NCBI GenBank assembly: GCA_019308785.1
Contig: JAFDHL010000003.1
Coordinates: forward strand, 1 to 32,748
Origin: Deltaproteobacteria bacterium
GTDB lineage: Bacteria; Desulfobacterota; DSM-4660; Desulfatiglandales; Desulfatiglandaceae
DNA length: 32,748 nucleotides
Reading direction: 5' to 3'
The notes beneath the pieces are model-generated. The model ran no database searches and was not told the DNA's origin. It was given only the letters and a program-made list of their open reading frames with translations. Position numbers and translations under genes: made by a program. Positions 1-8,837 of this stretch are shown one piece after another (position 1 is the stretch's first letter; every line of letters begins with the position of its first letter).

Positions 1-606
1 CGGTCTTGCCGCAAGTATTGAACCCATCAGGACATATGGTGAGCCATAGAAATACTCAGGGTTTATTTCCAGGACCCTATCCAGAAAGGCCTGTGCAATC
101 CCTAACTGTGCCAAGGCAGCGGGCTTGTCAAGGTTCAAGTTGATCCACGCGTTCCATGACATGGCGGTCCAAAACAGGGGTTTTAGAGCTTCAGTTCCGA
201 ATGCTGATAATGTTTTCCTGATGGTTTCCTTTTTCGCGCCCGAGTGTTTCAATGCAGGAGAGTTTTGGCCAACGGCCATAAGGCCATATGTCCTGGCACG
301 GAGATAGAGATTAGATGCCCTCTCCGGATCTTCGTCTTCAACGAATAGCATGGCGTATCCTGTAAAACCCATGCAGAGCGAGGTCAGAAGCTGCCTGTTA
401 TTGGGATCGCTTTTTAGAAGACCCTCCATTAGTTTCAGATCGGCTGGCAGGGACTGCCTTGCCAGTTCCGGGTCGCATTCTTCAAAAAGGGTCTGGGTGA
501 GGTTTGGTATCAGAGAAGGTGAAAACTGTAATGCCAGTTTTACACAACCTGCCTGAAACGAAACCAGAAATAAAACGAGAAATAATTTCCACGAAAATTT
601 TTTCAT
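1..606 (-). CDS. TatT-family (TRAP transporter-associated) lipoprotein, partial
   Basis: Open reading frame of 202 codons from an ATG at 604-606 that runs off the left edge without a stop, so the C-terminus is missing. The first ~25 residues are a Lys-start, hydrophobic signal peptide ending in QAGC, a slightly atypical lipobox, so the protein is probably lipidated and periplasm-facing. The mature part has helical TPR-like sequence including FTGYAMLFVEDEDPERA and RARTYGLMA, which I recognise as typical of the TatT component described beside TRAP (DctP-type) transporters. TatT trimers are thought to deliver ligand to the binding protein. The neighbouring TPR gene ends 7 bases upstream, so the two are probably one operon; DctP/Q/M genes would be expected beyond the left edge. 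Family call is from sequence recognition only. Confidence 0.72.
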   Translation of the reverse strand, partial: MKKFSWKLFLVLFLVSFQAGCVKLALQFSPSLIPNLTQTLFEECDPELARQSLPADLKLMEGLLKSDPNNRQLLTSLCMGFTGYAMLFVEDEDPERASNLYLRARTYGLMAVGQNSPALKHSGAKKETIRKTLSAFGTEALKPLFWTAMSWNAWINLNLDKPAALAQLGIAQAFLDRVLEINPEYFYGSPYVLMGSILAARP

Positions 607-613
607 TGTGCCA

Positions 614-1834
614 CTAAAACCCGATAAAAGTGTCATTCTTTTTTGGTGGGCTATCAAGATATTTCTTTGTCAGGAATTGTGCCCCGGCCCCGTTTTCCAT
701 GTTCAATATTTGCCTGTAATATTTCATGGCCATTTCCCTTTTCCCCTCAAGATCGTAACTTACGCCTATCTTTATGAGGGGCCATGCGATCATAGCAGGA
801 TCGTTTTCAGGGTCGGCTCCCTTAAGAATTACATCAAGCTTTGATCTTGCAGCGCCATAATGACCATGGAAAAGATCATGGACGGCCTCAAGATATAGTG
901 CTCGTTTAGCCCACATGCCGGCCTCCCGCACTGAAGAGGCAAGGAGACTCTTCTCACGCAAATGAAGAACGCTGCCTTTATATTCAGCCTCCATACCTAG
1001 CCTGATATAACTTACACCTTGCAGGAATTTATACCGGGGGGTTCGTTGGTATTTTTTTGCCAGCTCGTCAGCCAGTTGAAGGGCCTTTTGATATTCCTCC
1101 TCCACAAACAAGTAAATGTGAATGAGCATACTTTTGGCTTCTGTTGACGAGTATACCGCTTCTTTAGCCGCAACATGCAGTTTTCTCAGACCTTCTTCCT
1201 TGTTCCCTCTATGGACAAGGAGATAGGTCAGGAACTTCAAGAACCCGGAAAAGCGGGCAGTGTAATAATCAAAAGTGCCGAGGCCCAAGAGCACGTCTTT
1301 GTTGTTGGGATCCATTTTGTAACAGACATTCAGGGCATCAATTGCATCCCTGGCTAAGAAATAGGAAGAAAGCCATTTGCCTTTCATAAGCTCGAGGCGT
1401 CCCCTGAACCCCAGGGCCCCTCCTAAATACAGATAGTCATAACTGTCAGCAACATTATGTTTAATCCGGCTTTTGGCCACCTGGATTGTCCAGTCAATGC
1501 GCTCTCTGTATTCCCCTAAGGTATCGGGAGACCAGAAGCCTGCTGCTAAGCGTGACCATGTTACCATGGCTAAATAAAAATAGCCTTCCGGCTTCTCGGG
1601 AAAATCAGTAATGACATTATGAAAGAGGATTTCGGCTTCATCAAATTGTTCGTCATATAGGAGGTCAATTCCTTTAATTATTGTCTTGTTAGCAAGCTGT
1701 CCTTGGAATTCAAAAGGCTTTGATTTTTCAAGGCCCCAAAGGGTTTGACACCAAGCCAATAACAGGAAGCAGGTGAAAAGAAATGAGAAAGAGGATATCA
1801 AAAGGAATGTCCTAAGTTGGTCCGGTCTTTTCAC
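614..1834 (-). CDS. TPR-repeat protein with N-terminal membrane anchor or signal
   Basis: 406-residue protein starting at GTG (1832-1834) with a modest AAGGG element upstream. Residues ~9-31 are strongly hydrophobic after a basic start (MKRPDQLR), so it is exported or anchored in the inner membrane. The remainder is alpha-helical with TPR-like patterning: GYFYLAMVTW near residue 83, YLYLGGALGFRG near 135, LLGLGTFDYYTARFSG near 183 and a final repeat at LIKIGVSYDLEGKREMAMKYYRQIL. No catalytic motif is visible. Its stop lies 7 bases before the TatT-like lipoprotein gene, so both are probably co-transcribed and the TPR protein may work with the lipoprotein in an envelope complex; that partnership is inference. 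Exact function unknown. Confidence 0.7.
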   Translation of the reverse strand: MKRPDQLRTFLLISSFSFLFTCFLLLAWCQTLWGLEKSKPFEFQGQLANKTIIKGIDLLYDEQFDEAEILFHNVITDFPEKPEGYFYLAMVTWSRLAAGFWSPDTLGEYRERIDWTIQVAKSRIKHNVADSYDYLYLGGALGFRGRLELMKGKWLSSYFLARDAIDALNVCYKMDPNNKDVLLGLGTFDYYTARFSGFLKFLTYLLVHRGNKEEGLRKLHVAAKEAVYSSTEAKSMLIHIYLFVEEEYQKALQLADELAKKYQRTPRYKFLQGVSYIRLGMEAEYKGSVLHLREKSLLASSVREAGMWAKRALYLEAVHDLFHGHYGAARSKLDVILKGADPENDPAMIAWPLIKIGVSYDLEGKREMAMKYYRQILNMENGAGAQFLTKKYLDSPPKKNDTFIGF

Positions 1835-2003
1835 GGTAACACACCCTTGCTTGACATGGAGAGAGCTTTTATGGTCAGGGTTAGAGGTGCAACTTCAAAC
1901 ATATAAAAATATGATTAACATGAAACCGCTGATTTGTGCAAGTGGGAATCTTAGGACCTTTATTAAGGCTGTTTAAAAAGAAAACTCTAAGCTAAAGAAT
2001 TTG

Positions 2004-2031
2004 TTGACTTTTTTTATATTTATGGTAGAAG
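2004..2031 (+). promoter_or_regulatory. Possible sigma-70-like promoter for the rmlD-like gene
   Basis: TTGACT at 2004-2009 and TAGAAG at 2026-2031 with a 16-base AT-rich spacer, about 45 bases ahead of the start codon at 2076. A GAGGAGG ribosome-binding element follows at 2057-2063. The -10 matches consensus at only four of six positions, so this is tentative. Confidence 0.3.
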
Positions 2032-2075
2032 TCATAGATCAGTTCCGCTAAATCGTTGAGGAGGGTCTGTCGAAG

Positions 2076-2963
2076 ATGAAAATACTGATTTTGGGCAGCA
2101 AAGGGAGGCTTGGAAGTGAATGCAGAAACGTACTTAGCCATGATCATGATGTTGTCTCGCCGGACAAAAAGGAGATGGACATTATAAGCTGGGACGGGGT
2201 TATAGAAAACCTCCAGGAGATTTCTCCAGATGTGGTTATTAATTGTGTTGGATTTACCGATATAGACTTGTGCGAGACAGAAAATTTTGCAGTTCGAAAA
2301 ATAAATATTGAAGGGCCCAGAAATCTGGCTCAGGGCTCTGCCCGGTTTGAATGCAAATTAGTTCATATTTCCTGTTGCGACATATTTGACGGACAAAAGA
2401 TGATGCCGCAGCCATATTTTGAAGATGATACGTCTAACCCGGTATCCGCTTATGGCAAAAGCAAGGTAGACAGTGAAGTTGCCGTTCGAGAAAATTCCCC
2501 AAATTATATTATTGTTAGAAGCGCATGGTTGTATGGTATCAACGGTAAAAATTTCATCAAATCTATCTTGACCCAGGCTATTCGAAAAAAGCCGAAAATC
2601 ATAAGAGTTGCTGATGACCAGTTCGGTTCACCAACCTGGACGTATCGACTTGCCTTACAGATCCGGGAACTCTTGCTTAATGATGGAAGGGGAACGTACC
2701 ACGCAACGGCAGAGGGGTATTGCTCTCGATTTGAATATGCCAAGTATGTTCTGGATAAGCTTGACATAAAGGCTTCCATTGAACCTTGTAGCAAAAAAAA
2801 CCTCCAGGGAGCAGCCAGAAGACCAGCCAATTGTCTTCTGGAAAACAGGTTGCTGAAAAGCCAGGGTATCAATGTTATGCGTAATTGGAAAAAAGAAGTG
2901 GATATTTTCCTTAAGAAATTTGGGGAAGAACTCATTAAAGAAGCCAAGACGAAGAAGTCTTGA
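2076..2963 (+). CDS. RmlD-like dTDP-4-dehydrorhamnose reductase family protein (SDR)
   Basis: 295 residues, the usual length of RmlD. The Rossmann dinucleotide motif GSKGRLG sits at residues 7-13, the substrate-side ISPDVVINCVGFTDIDLCE block at 49-67 and the SDR pair Y126-x3-K130 in SAYGKSK. The later VRSAWLYG and ADDQFGSPTWT blocks are typical of the family, which reduces dTDP-4-keto-6-deoxy-sugars in the cytoplasm. The usual HISTDYVFDG segment reads HISCCDIFDG (97-106), so the Thr that completes the catalytic triad is Cys100 and the next Asp and Tyr are also changed; substrate or activity may differ. No other rml gene is adjacent, which also argues against confident naming. GAGGAGG precedes the ATG by 12 bases. 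Confidence 0.78.
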   Translation: MKILILGSKGRLGSECRNVLSHDHDVVSPDKKEMDIISWDGVIENLQEISPDVVINCVGFTDIDLCETENFAVRKINIEGPRNLAQGSARFECKLVHISCCDIFDGQKMMPQPYFEDDTSNPVSAYGKSKVDSEVAVRENSPNYIIVRSAWLYGINGKNFIKSILTQAIRKKPKIIRVADDQFGSPTWTYRLALQIRELLLNDGRGTYHATAEGYCSRFEYAKYVLDKLDIKASIEPCSKKNLQGAARRPANCLLENRLLKSQGINVMRNWKKEVDIFLKKFGEELIKEAKTKKS

Positions 2964-2984
2964 AAAACGGCTCAGGATAAAACA

Positions 2985-3392
2985 ATGAAACTCCTGCTGT
3001 CCCTTTTGGGATTGGCGTATTTTTTTTGTCCCTATGACCTTTTCCCTGACTTTTTTGTGGGTGTAGGATGGATAGATGACCTCATCCTTTTAGGCCTTAT
3101 ATGGTGGTTTTTTTTCAGGAAGAAGAGGTTCGTTTACAGAGCCGATTATGAGGGAACGCAGGAATCATTTTCCGGAGCCAACAGAGAAAGCTTCTCCGAA
3201 TCAAAAGACCCTTATGTCGTGTTGGGCGTCAAAAGAAATGCGTCTCCTGAAGACATAAAAAGTGCCTACAAGCGGCTCGCTAATAAATATCATCCGGATA
3301 AAGTCCTTCATTTAGGCGATGAATTCAGAGAACTGGCAGAAATGCGCTTCAAGGAAATACAAATGGCGTATCAGGAGTTGAAGCCTAAATAG
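2985..3392 (+). CDS. Small membrane J-domain protein with DUF1232-like N-terminus
   Basis: 135 residues. The N-terminal ~45 residues are hydrophobic and contain [19 protein letters not shown], which resembles the PxDLIPD...G-x-DD core of DUF1232 (YkvA-like) membrane proteins, followed by a basic FRKKR stop-transfer stretch. A linker leads to a C-terminal J domain (about 75-133) with an intact HPD motif at 103-105. J domains stimulate Hsp70 (DnaK) ATPase, so this is probably a membrane-tethered DnaK co-chaperone with the J domain in the cytoplasm. No Gly/Phe or zinc-finger region is present, so it is not DnaJ itself. It starts 21 bases after the rmlD-like stop, probably co-transcribed, and overlaps the end of the convergent oxidoreductase gene by 8 bases. 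Confidence 0.8.
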   Translation: MKLLLSLLGLAYFFCPYDLFPDFFVGVGWIDDLILLGLIWWFFFRKKRFVYRADYEGTQESFSGANRESFSESKDPYVVLGVKRNASPEDIKSAYKRLANKYHPDKVLHLGDEFRELAEMRFKEIQMAYQELKPK

Positions 3393-5301
3393 AACGACCC
3401 AGGACCGCACCCTCATAGATTGCCGACTTGGCACTCCTCGGTTCCAGACAGTCCCCAATCTGATGGATTTCATATCCGAGGGATTTGATCTGATTATATA
3501 GCCTATTATCCGGTCGGTTCCCGATTGCAATCACAACCCGTTCTGCCTCAAGAAATTGTTCCTCACCACCTTTACCAACTACATACACCCCATTTTCTTC
3601 AACCTTTGATAGTTTGAATTCGGTCATAACTTTCACATTATTGGCTTTTAGTTCATTGAGAAGGACCTTTCGGGTAATGCTTTCAAGGGGTTTCCCAATC
3701 CTGGGAAGCATCTCCACGATGGTTACAGGACATCCATGCCCTGAAAGATGGAGGGCTACTTCACATCCTACAGGGCCGCCGCCAATGATGACCGTCTTCT
3801 TTTGAACCAGCACATTCCCACTTAGAACTTCTGCAAAGGTAACTACATTGGTTTCATCAATGCCTTCCACAGGTGGAGAAAACGGCAGGGAACCGGTTGC
3901 CAGAACTACCATATCAGGCTCCTCATCTTTCACCGTGTCCACAGTGACTTCATGTTTCAGGTAACACTTGACCCCGAATTTTTCTATCTGTCTTTTCTGG
4001 AATTTGATGAGGCTCAGCAGTTCTTTTTTGTAACCTGTAACACTGCCTAATACCAATTGCCCCCCAAGAACGGATTGTTTTTCAAAGAGATGTACATCAT
4101 GCCCCCGCCTTGCCGCGACCCATGCAACATTCAGCCCTCCTGGGCCGCCGCCGATCACCATGACTTTCTTAGGGCTCTTGGTAGGGTAGAATGCCATCTC
4201 CTTTTCCCGGCCTAACTCCGGGTTGACCAGGCATTCTACGCGACCTTTTCGGAAGATAGACTCCATGCAGGTATTACAGGCAATGCAGATTCTTATGTCA
4301 TCCAGGCGTCCTTCTTTTGCCTTTTTGGGCATTTCCGGATCTGCCAACAGGCCTCTGCCCATGCATACCAGATCAGCCTTCCCCGCTTTTATTATATCGT
4401 TTGCAATCAAAGGGTCATTAATTCTTCCCACGGTCATGACTGGGATATTCAATGCATTTTTGATTGTCCCGGCGGAGTTGACCAGGCAGGCCTTTTCCAT
4501 AAACATAGGCTGGCAGATCCATTCTGGAGTGGCATCATTACCCGCAGATACCTGAACTATGTCAATACCTGCCTCTGCAAGGATCTTTAGAATTTGTATG
4601 CTTTCGTCCACGGTGAGACCATTTGCAACAAATTCTTGGGCACTGATCTTGAAAGAGATTGGAAAAATCTCTCCAACCCGGTTTCTAACCTCCTCAATGA
4701 TCTCTCTGGCAAAACGGGTTCTGCCAGTAACATTGTCGCCGTAATCGTCGTCGCGGATATTGGAGAATCTTGATAGAAATTGATTAATCAAATATCCGTG
4801 GGCTCCGTGGATTTCTATCAATTCAAAGCCCGCCTCAACGGCTCTGTGGGCAGCGTCTCCGAATTTCTGGACCAGTTCCTGTATGCCGTTAACGGTCAGA
4901 GGGGTCACATCTCCCCGGATGGTAGGGCAAGGAAGAGGGGAGGGGGCGAAGGGCTTTTGTTTAATGATCTTCGCGGAAGTCTGTCTGCCACTGTGATGGA
5001 TCTGAATCGCAGGGATCGCACCCTCGGATTTAATAACACCGGCGATCTTGGACAGCCCTTCTATAAATCGATCATCATATATCCTGGCCTGATGGAGCGA
5101 GACAATGCCCTCCGGTGATACAGCACATGCCTCCATAATGACCATGGCCGGCCCGCCGGCGGCCCTGAGCCTGTAGTGTTCAATTGTGACATCCGTTATG
5201 GATCCATCATCTTCTATTAAAAAAGATGCCAGACCCGGCATAACGATCCTGTTTTTGAGTTCACAATTCTTGATCCGGTAAGGGGAAAACAGGTATTTCA
5301 T
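3385..5301 (-). CDS. NADH:flavin oxidoreductase, OYE/2-enoate reductase type (FMN, 4Fe-4S, FAD)
   Basis: 638 residues with the three-part layout of 2,4-dienoyl-CoA reductase, 2-enoate reductase and trimethylamine dehydrogenase. Residues 1-~335 are an Old Yellow Enzyme TIM barrel with HHSGRQT (102-108) and the catalytic-loop [11 protein letters not shown] (165-175). A 4Fe-4S site follows at C339, C342, C345 and C357; its CxxCxxC spacing is closer to trimethylamine dehydrogenase than to E. coli FadH. The C-terminal half has FAD (GGGPGG, 384-389) and NAD(P)H ([10 protein letters not shown]) Rossmann motifs. It probably passes NAD(P)H electrons through FAD and Fe-S to FMN to reduce an activated C=C bond, such as an enoate or enoyl-CoA; the real substrate is not shown. 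Weak purine-rich ribosome site (GAGAGAAG). Single gene on this strand, facing the J-domain gene. Confidence 0.87.
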   Translation of the reverse strand: MKYLFSPYRIKNCELKNRIVMPGLASFLIEDDGSITDVTIEHYRLRAAGGPAMVIMEACAVSPEGIVSLHQARIYDDRFIEGLSKIAGVIKSEGAIPAIQIHHSGRQTSAKIIKQKPFAPSPLPCPTIRGDVTPLTVNGIQELVQKFGDAAHRAVEAGFELIEIHGAHGYLINQFLSRFSNIRDDDYGDNVTGRTRFAREIIEEVRNRVGEIFPISFKISAQEFVANGLTVDESIQILKILAEAGIDIVQVSAGNDATPEWICQPMFMEKACLVNSAGTIKNALNIPVMTVGRINDPLIANDIIKAGKADLVCMGRGLLADPEMPKKAKEGRLDDIRICIACNTCMESIFRKGRVECLVNPELGREKEMAFYPTKSPKKVMVIGGGPGGLNVAWVAARRGHDVHLFEKQSVLGGQLVLGSVTGYKKELLSLIKFQKRQIEKFGVKCYLKHEVTVDTVKDEEPDMVVLATGSLPFSPPVEGIDETNVVTFAEVLSGNVLVQKKTVIIGGGPVGCEVALHLSGHGCPVTIVEMLPRIGKPLESITRKVLLNELKANNVKVMTEFKLSKVEENGVYVVGKGGEEQFLEAERVVIAIGNRPDNRLYNQIKSLGYEIHQIGDCLEPRSAKSAIYEGAVLGRSI

Positions 5302-5524
5302 AATTTTTTCTTCTCTCTGTATTCTATTAAGCAGAGATATATAGGAATGTACTTTTACTTTGTCAAATAAAAAACCTGGAGGAGTCCCTGTTCGGCGCAG
5401 CAGGGCTAATATTAGCGTCGTACGCTACAGCGGATCGAAAAAAGGACCAATTACGTTGACCAAAAAAACCCTATTCTGGTATCATCTATCCCAAAACGAT
5501 TATAATTCCCTGAGATATTCGATC

Positions 5525-5543
5525 CCTGCCTGCGGCAGGCAGG
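5525..5543. repeat. Perfect 8-bp-stem hairpin
   Basis: CCTGCCTG (5525-5532) and CAGGCAGG (5536-5543) with a CGG loop. There is no following T-run, so it is not a standard terminator; it resembles the short GC-rich palindromes scattered between genes in many deltaproteobacterial genomes. Confidence 0.6.
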
Positions 5544-5545
5544 TT

Positions 5546-5565
5546 CAATCGAAAACCGTCAATTA
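5546..5565. repeat. 20-bp intergenic repeat, copy 1
   Basis: Matches 23276-23295 at 18 of 20 positions; the shared core is CAATCGAAAA-Y-CGTCAATT. Both copies lie in intergenic DNA a short distance from start or stop codons. Role unknown. Confidence 0.4.
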
Positions 5566-5584
5566 GTAATGGGAGGAATAAGCC

Positions 5585-6055
5585 ATGAATATCTACTTAG
5601 TACAACACGGGAAGCCAGTTCCCAAGGAGGAGAACCCGGACAGGCCCCTGTCCGGGCAGGGAATTGAGGATATAGAAAGGATAGCCGCCTTTCTAAACAG
5701 GGATAGTAGGATTCAGGTGGAAGAGATCTTCCATAGCGGTAAAACCAGGGCCAGACAAACTGCTGAGATTTTAGGCTCCAGCCTGATTCCTGGGAAGGAA
5801 CCGCTGGAGAAGGCCGGGCTTGCTCCTCTGGATGATGTACGAATTATCTCGGATGAAATCATGCAAATGCAGAATGATTTCATGATCGTTGGCCACTTGC
5901 CCCATTTGGCCAGGTTGACTTCTCTTCTGACCACCGGCAGCGAATCCAATTCTGTCGTTGGTTTTAAGCAGGGCGGGATTGTGTGCCTAAGGTATAATGA
6001 TGAAGAAAAGGTATGGACGGTTGCCTGGATGTTAGTACCTGAGATTATCATGTAG
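5585..6055 (+). CDS. sixA: SixA-like phosphohistidine phosphatase
   Basis: 156 residues, typical of SixA, a small histidine-phosphatase-superfamily enzyme that removes phosphate from phosphohistidine on signalling or PTS phosphocarrier domains. The nucleophile histidine is H8 in LVQHGKP; the canonical RHG is QHG here, a variant I have seen in other SixA relatives. Other family blocks are DRPLSGQG (19-26), the Arg-containing FHSGKTRARQTAEIL (49-63) and the second catalytic His at 104 in MIVGHLPH. A GGGAGGA ribosome site lies 8 bases before the ATG. NupC follows after 61 bases on the same strand, so they may share a transcript, but a functional link is not evident. Confidence 0.8.
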   Translation: MNIYLVQHGKPVPKEENPDRPLSGQGIEDIERIAAFLNRDSRIQVEEIFHSGKTRARQTAEILGSSLIPGKEPLEKAGLAPLDDVRIISDEIMQMQNDFMIVGHLPHLARLTSLLTTGSESNSVVGFKQGGIVCLRYNDEEKVWTVAWMLVPEIIM

Positions 6056-6116
6056 GGCGGGTTACCGCGCCCGCCGTTGGGCTGATTTCAAAACATATCT
6101 TGAATTTGGATTAGGA

Positions 6117-7361
6117 TTGGACAGACTTCAAAGTTTATTAGGATTTTTCGCCTTAGCCCTCCTGGCCTGGCTCTTTTCCGAAAAGCGCAAACAGGTTAGC
6201 ATGAGGATATTTGTAACCGGGCTTTGCCTGCAGGCGGGTCTGGCCCTGTTACTGCTGAAATTTCCGGGAAGCCAGGAGATTTTTCTCTGGCTCAACAGAG
6301 CCGTGCAGTCGCTTGAAGAATCCACAAGGGCCGGAACCGGATTTGTGTTCGGGTATCTTGGCGGCGCACAGCTTCCTTTTGACGAAAAAATACCGGGTTC
6401 CAGTTATGTCTTGGCCTTTCGAGGTCTCCCTTTGGTCCTGGTCATCAGCGCACTTTCTTCACTTTTCTTCTACTGGAGAATAATGCCCGTTGTTGTTCGC
6501 GCCTTTTCATGGGTTTTAAGGCGGATAATGGGCATCGGCGGTGTAGAAGGCCTGGGTACTGCGGCCAATATCTTTGTGGGCATGGTAGAGTCGCCTCTTT
6601 TTGTTAGGCCCTATCTTTCAGGGATCTCAAGGAGCGAGCTGTTCACAATAATGACATCAGGCATGGCGAGCATTGCGGGAACTGTAATGGTGCTTTATGC
6701 CGCAATCCTGAGTAGAGCCATGCCCGGAGTCATGGGGCACCTTTTGACTGCATCCATTATCAGCGCCCCTGCGGCAGTGACAATATCCAAGCTAATGATC
6801 CCCGAGACGCATGCACCAACCACGGGAGATGTGGAAGTGCCCAGAGGGGCGGAGAGTTCCATGGATGCCATTACCCGCGGAACTCTGGATGGTATCAAGC
6901 TGCTGATTAATATCATAGCAATGTTAGTTGTTCTCGTTGCTCTGGTTCATCTTTTAAACCTTGTCTTGGCCTACCTGCCCGATTTGGGAGGGCAACCAAT
7001 AACCTTCCAAAGGTTGCTCGGGTATCTGATGGCTCCTGTAACATGGCTGATGGGCATCCCCTGGTCCGAGGCAAAGATGTCAGGAGCCCTTATGGGAACT
7101 AAAACCGTTTTAAATGAATTGCTGGCATATCTTGATCTGGCCGCATTGCCTGCAGGTGCTTTGAGTGAAAGATCACGTTTAATCATGATCTACGCCATGT
7201 GCGGTTTCGCTAATTTTGGCTCGCTCGGGATCATGATCGGTGGCATGGGCGCTATGGCTAAGGAAAGAAGAGAGGAACTTGTGGGGTTAGGCATTAAGTC
7301 AATCGTGGCAGGAACACTGGCTACCTGCATGACAGGAGCCTTGGTAGGCATTATATATTGA
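6117..7361 (+). CDS. nupC: NupC-type concentrative nucleoside transporter
   Basis: 414 residues with about ten hydrophobic membrane spans. Family landmarks are GTGFVFGYLGG (residues 75-85), LGTAANIFVGMVESPLFVRPYL, the EL-x-TIMTSGMASIAG segment, and AKMSGALMGTKTVLNELLAY followed by CGFANFGSLGIMIGG. These correspond to the CNT substrate and Na+/H+-binding repeats, so the protein should import nucleosides by cation symport across the inner membrane. The start is a TTG at 6117-6119, chosen because the N-terminus (MDRLQSLLGFFALALLAWL) aligns with NupC starts; a GGATTAGGA element precedes it. It converges with livF, with only 17 bases between the stops. Adenine deaminase lies in the same window, fitting purine salvage, though not in the same operon. 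Confidence 0.9.
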   Translation: MDRLQSLLGFFALALLAWLFSEKRKQVSMRIFVTGLCLQAGLALLLLKFPGSQEIFLWLNRAVQSLEESTRAGTGFVFGYLGGAQLPFDEKIPGSSYVLAFRGLPLVLVISALSSLFFYWRIMPVVVRAFSWVLRRIMGIGGVEGLGTAANIFVGMVESPLFVRPYLSGISRSELFTIMTSGMASIAGTVMVLYAAILSRAMPGVMGHLLTASIISAPAAVTISKLMIPETHAPTTGDVEVPRGAESSMDAITRGTLDGIKLLINIIAMLVVLVALVHLLNLVLAYLPDLGGQPITFQRLLGYLMAPVTWLMGIPWSEAKMSGALMGTKTVLNELLAYLDLAALPAGALSERSRLIMIYAMCGFANFGSLGIMIGGMGAMAKERREELVGLGIKSIVAGTLATCMTGALVGIIY

Positions 7362-7378
7362 ACGACCTTCTGGCCAAT

Positions 7379-8086
7379 CTAAATTCCAAGATAGGCCTCT
7401 CTTATCTCAGATGATCCCTTTATTTTTTCCGGCTTGCCTTCTGCTTTAATCAGGCCTTCATGCATAATATAGACATAACCTGCTGCATTAAGGGCGGCAT
7501 CTGCATTTTGCTCTACGAGCAGGATAGTTAAACCTATTTCGTCCCGCATTTTTTGTATCGTCTCAAAGACAGACTGCACAAGCACAGGAGCCAGGCCCTG
7601 ACTTGGTTCATCAAGCATCATTAATTTGGGTTTCGTCATTAGGGCCCGAGCAATAGTTACCATTTGTTGTTCACCGCCGCTCAGGGATCCGGCCAGCTGC
7701 TTTTGTCTTTCTTTCAGTCGGGGAAACAAAGAATACACTATTTCCATGGATTCGTCTTTATGTTCGAGAGCTTTTTTCACGTATGCGCCCATGGCAAGAT
7801 TTTCGTACACGTTCATGTTAGGAAACAGGTGCTTTCCTTCAGGCACTAATGCCACGCCCATTTCCACCTTTTTATGAGTGGGTAAATTGGTGACATCTTC
7901 TCCTACATAATGAATCGTACCACCCCAGGGCTCGACAGAGCCAAAAACAGTAGAGAGAAACGTGCTCTTGCCGACTCCATTGGGGCCGAGAAGTGCAGTT
8001 ATTGTCCCTTTTTTGACTTGAAGGCTCGGCTTCCACAAAACCTGCATGGGGCCATAACCTGATTCGAGCTCTTTTACGGTTAACAT
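7379..8086 (-). CDS. livF: Branched-chain/aromatic-type ABC transporter ATPase LivF
   Basis: 235 residues, full length for LivF. Walker A is GPNGVGKST (34-42), the signature is LSGGEQQMVTIARAL and Walker B ends MMLDEPSQGL, followed by the LLVEQNADAAL switch-histidine-region equivalent and the AYLGI C-terminus usual in LivF. It is the last gene of the LIV operon and begins 2 bases after livG ends. It should pair with LivG on the cytoplasmic side of the LivHM permease. The substrate cannot be told from the ATPase; LIV-type systems in anaerobic deltaproteobacteria are also used for aromatic acids and short organic acids. Confidence 0.93.
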   Translation of the reverse strand: MLTVKELESGYGPMQVLWKPSLQVKKGTITALLGPNGVGKSTFLSTVFGSVEPWGGTIHYVGEDVTNLPTHKKVEMGVALVPEGKHLFPNMNVYENLAMGAYVKKALEHKDESMEIVYSLFPRLKERQKQLAGSLSGGEQQMVTIARALMTKPKLMMLDEPSQGLAPVLVQSVFETIQKMRDEIGLTILLVEQNADAALNAAGYVYIMHEGLIKAEGKPEKIKGSSEIREAYLGI

Positions 8087-8088
8087 CT

Positions 8089-8829
8089 TTATTCCTCCGG
8101 TGGATGACCTAAGTAAACCTCCACAACCTTCGGATCTTCCAGGGCTTCTTTTGTGGGGGCATCAACTATCTTAGAACCTTGATGCAATACAATCACCTTT
8201 TCCGCCATTCCGACTACCGCCCGCATAATATGCTCAACCATGGAAACGATGGCTATTTTCTCTTCAACTGCTATCTGCTTAATAAATGCAACCATTTGAT
8301 CGATATCATTCGGATGCATTCCGGCCATAGCTTCATCCATAAGGAGGAGCTTGGGCTTCATTGCAAGGGCACGGGCAATCTCCATCAGCTTTTTTTCTAC
8401 AGGTGTCAGTGCCCCTGCTGGTTTATCCTTGTGTTCTTGAAGGCGAACGCGTTCAATCGTCTTATCTGCTATTTCCAGGGATTCATCCACGCTTACTTTG
8501 CCGCTGAGGGTACCGAACATTGCCCCAACGGCTACGTTCTCTCTCACGGTGGCTGAGGCAAACGGCCTGGGAATTTGAAATGTTCGTCCAATTCCCAACG
8601 GTGCCCTTTTATATGGCTGGAGAGTTGTGATATCCTGTCCGTCGAAAATAACACGCCCTTCTTCTGGAAAATAAACCCCGCTGATAACATTGAAGAGAGT
8701 GGTTTTTCCGCTACCGTTTGGGCCTACTATCCCGACAAATTCGCCCTTGCTAATTTCCAAACTCACTTTATTCACCGCTATCAAACCACCAAAGCGCTTT
8801 GTTATGTTTTCAAGCTTTAATAAAGACAT
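8089..8829 (-). CDS. livG: Branched-chain/aromatic-type ABC transporter ATPase LivG
   Basis: 246 residues from an ATG at 8827-8829 with GGTGAGGA just upstream. The frame stays open for another 100 codons, but that stretch lies over livM and looks nothing like a protein domain, so I rejected the longer start. Walker A is GPNGSGKTT, the long LivG-type insert is present (GRTFQIPRPFASATVRENVAVGAM) and Walker B is LLLMDEAMAGM. The ABC signature is LTPVEKKLMEIARAL rather than LSGGQ; degenerate signatures of this form are common in LivG proteins. It works as a heterodimer with LivF. The livM stop is 8 bases upstream. Confidence 0.92.
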   Translation of the reverse strand: MSLLKLENITKRFGGLIAVNKVSLEISKGEFVGIVGPNGSGKTTLFNVISGVYFPEEGRVIFDGQDITTLQPYKRAPLGIGRTFQIPRPFASATVRENVAVGAMFGTLSGKVSVDESLEIADKTIERVRLQEHKDKPAGALTPVEKKLMEIARALAMKPKLLLMDEAMAGMHPNDIDQMVAFIKQIAVEEKIAIVSMVEHIMRAVVGMAEKVIVLHQGSKIVDAPTKEALEDPKVVEVYLGHPPEE

Positions 8830-8837
8830 ATCCTCAC

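Larger units (their letters stand above)
5302..5584. other. Intergenic region without a credible gene
   Basis: About 280 bases between divergent genes. I see no convincing coding sequence; the one open frame here runs through a palindrome and has no family resemblance. It contains the hairpin at 5525-5543 and a short repeat shared with 23276-23295, both listed separately. Promoters for the two flanking genes should lie here, but I could not place them. Confidence 0.5.

Noticed and set aside
5360-5566. 68-codon open frame
   Set aside because: It crosses a palindrome and a dispersed repeat, has no good ribosome site and no recognisable family.
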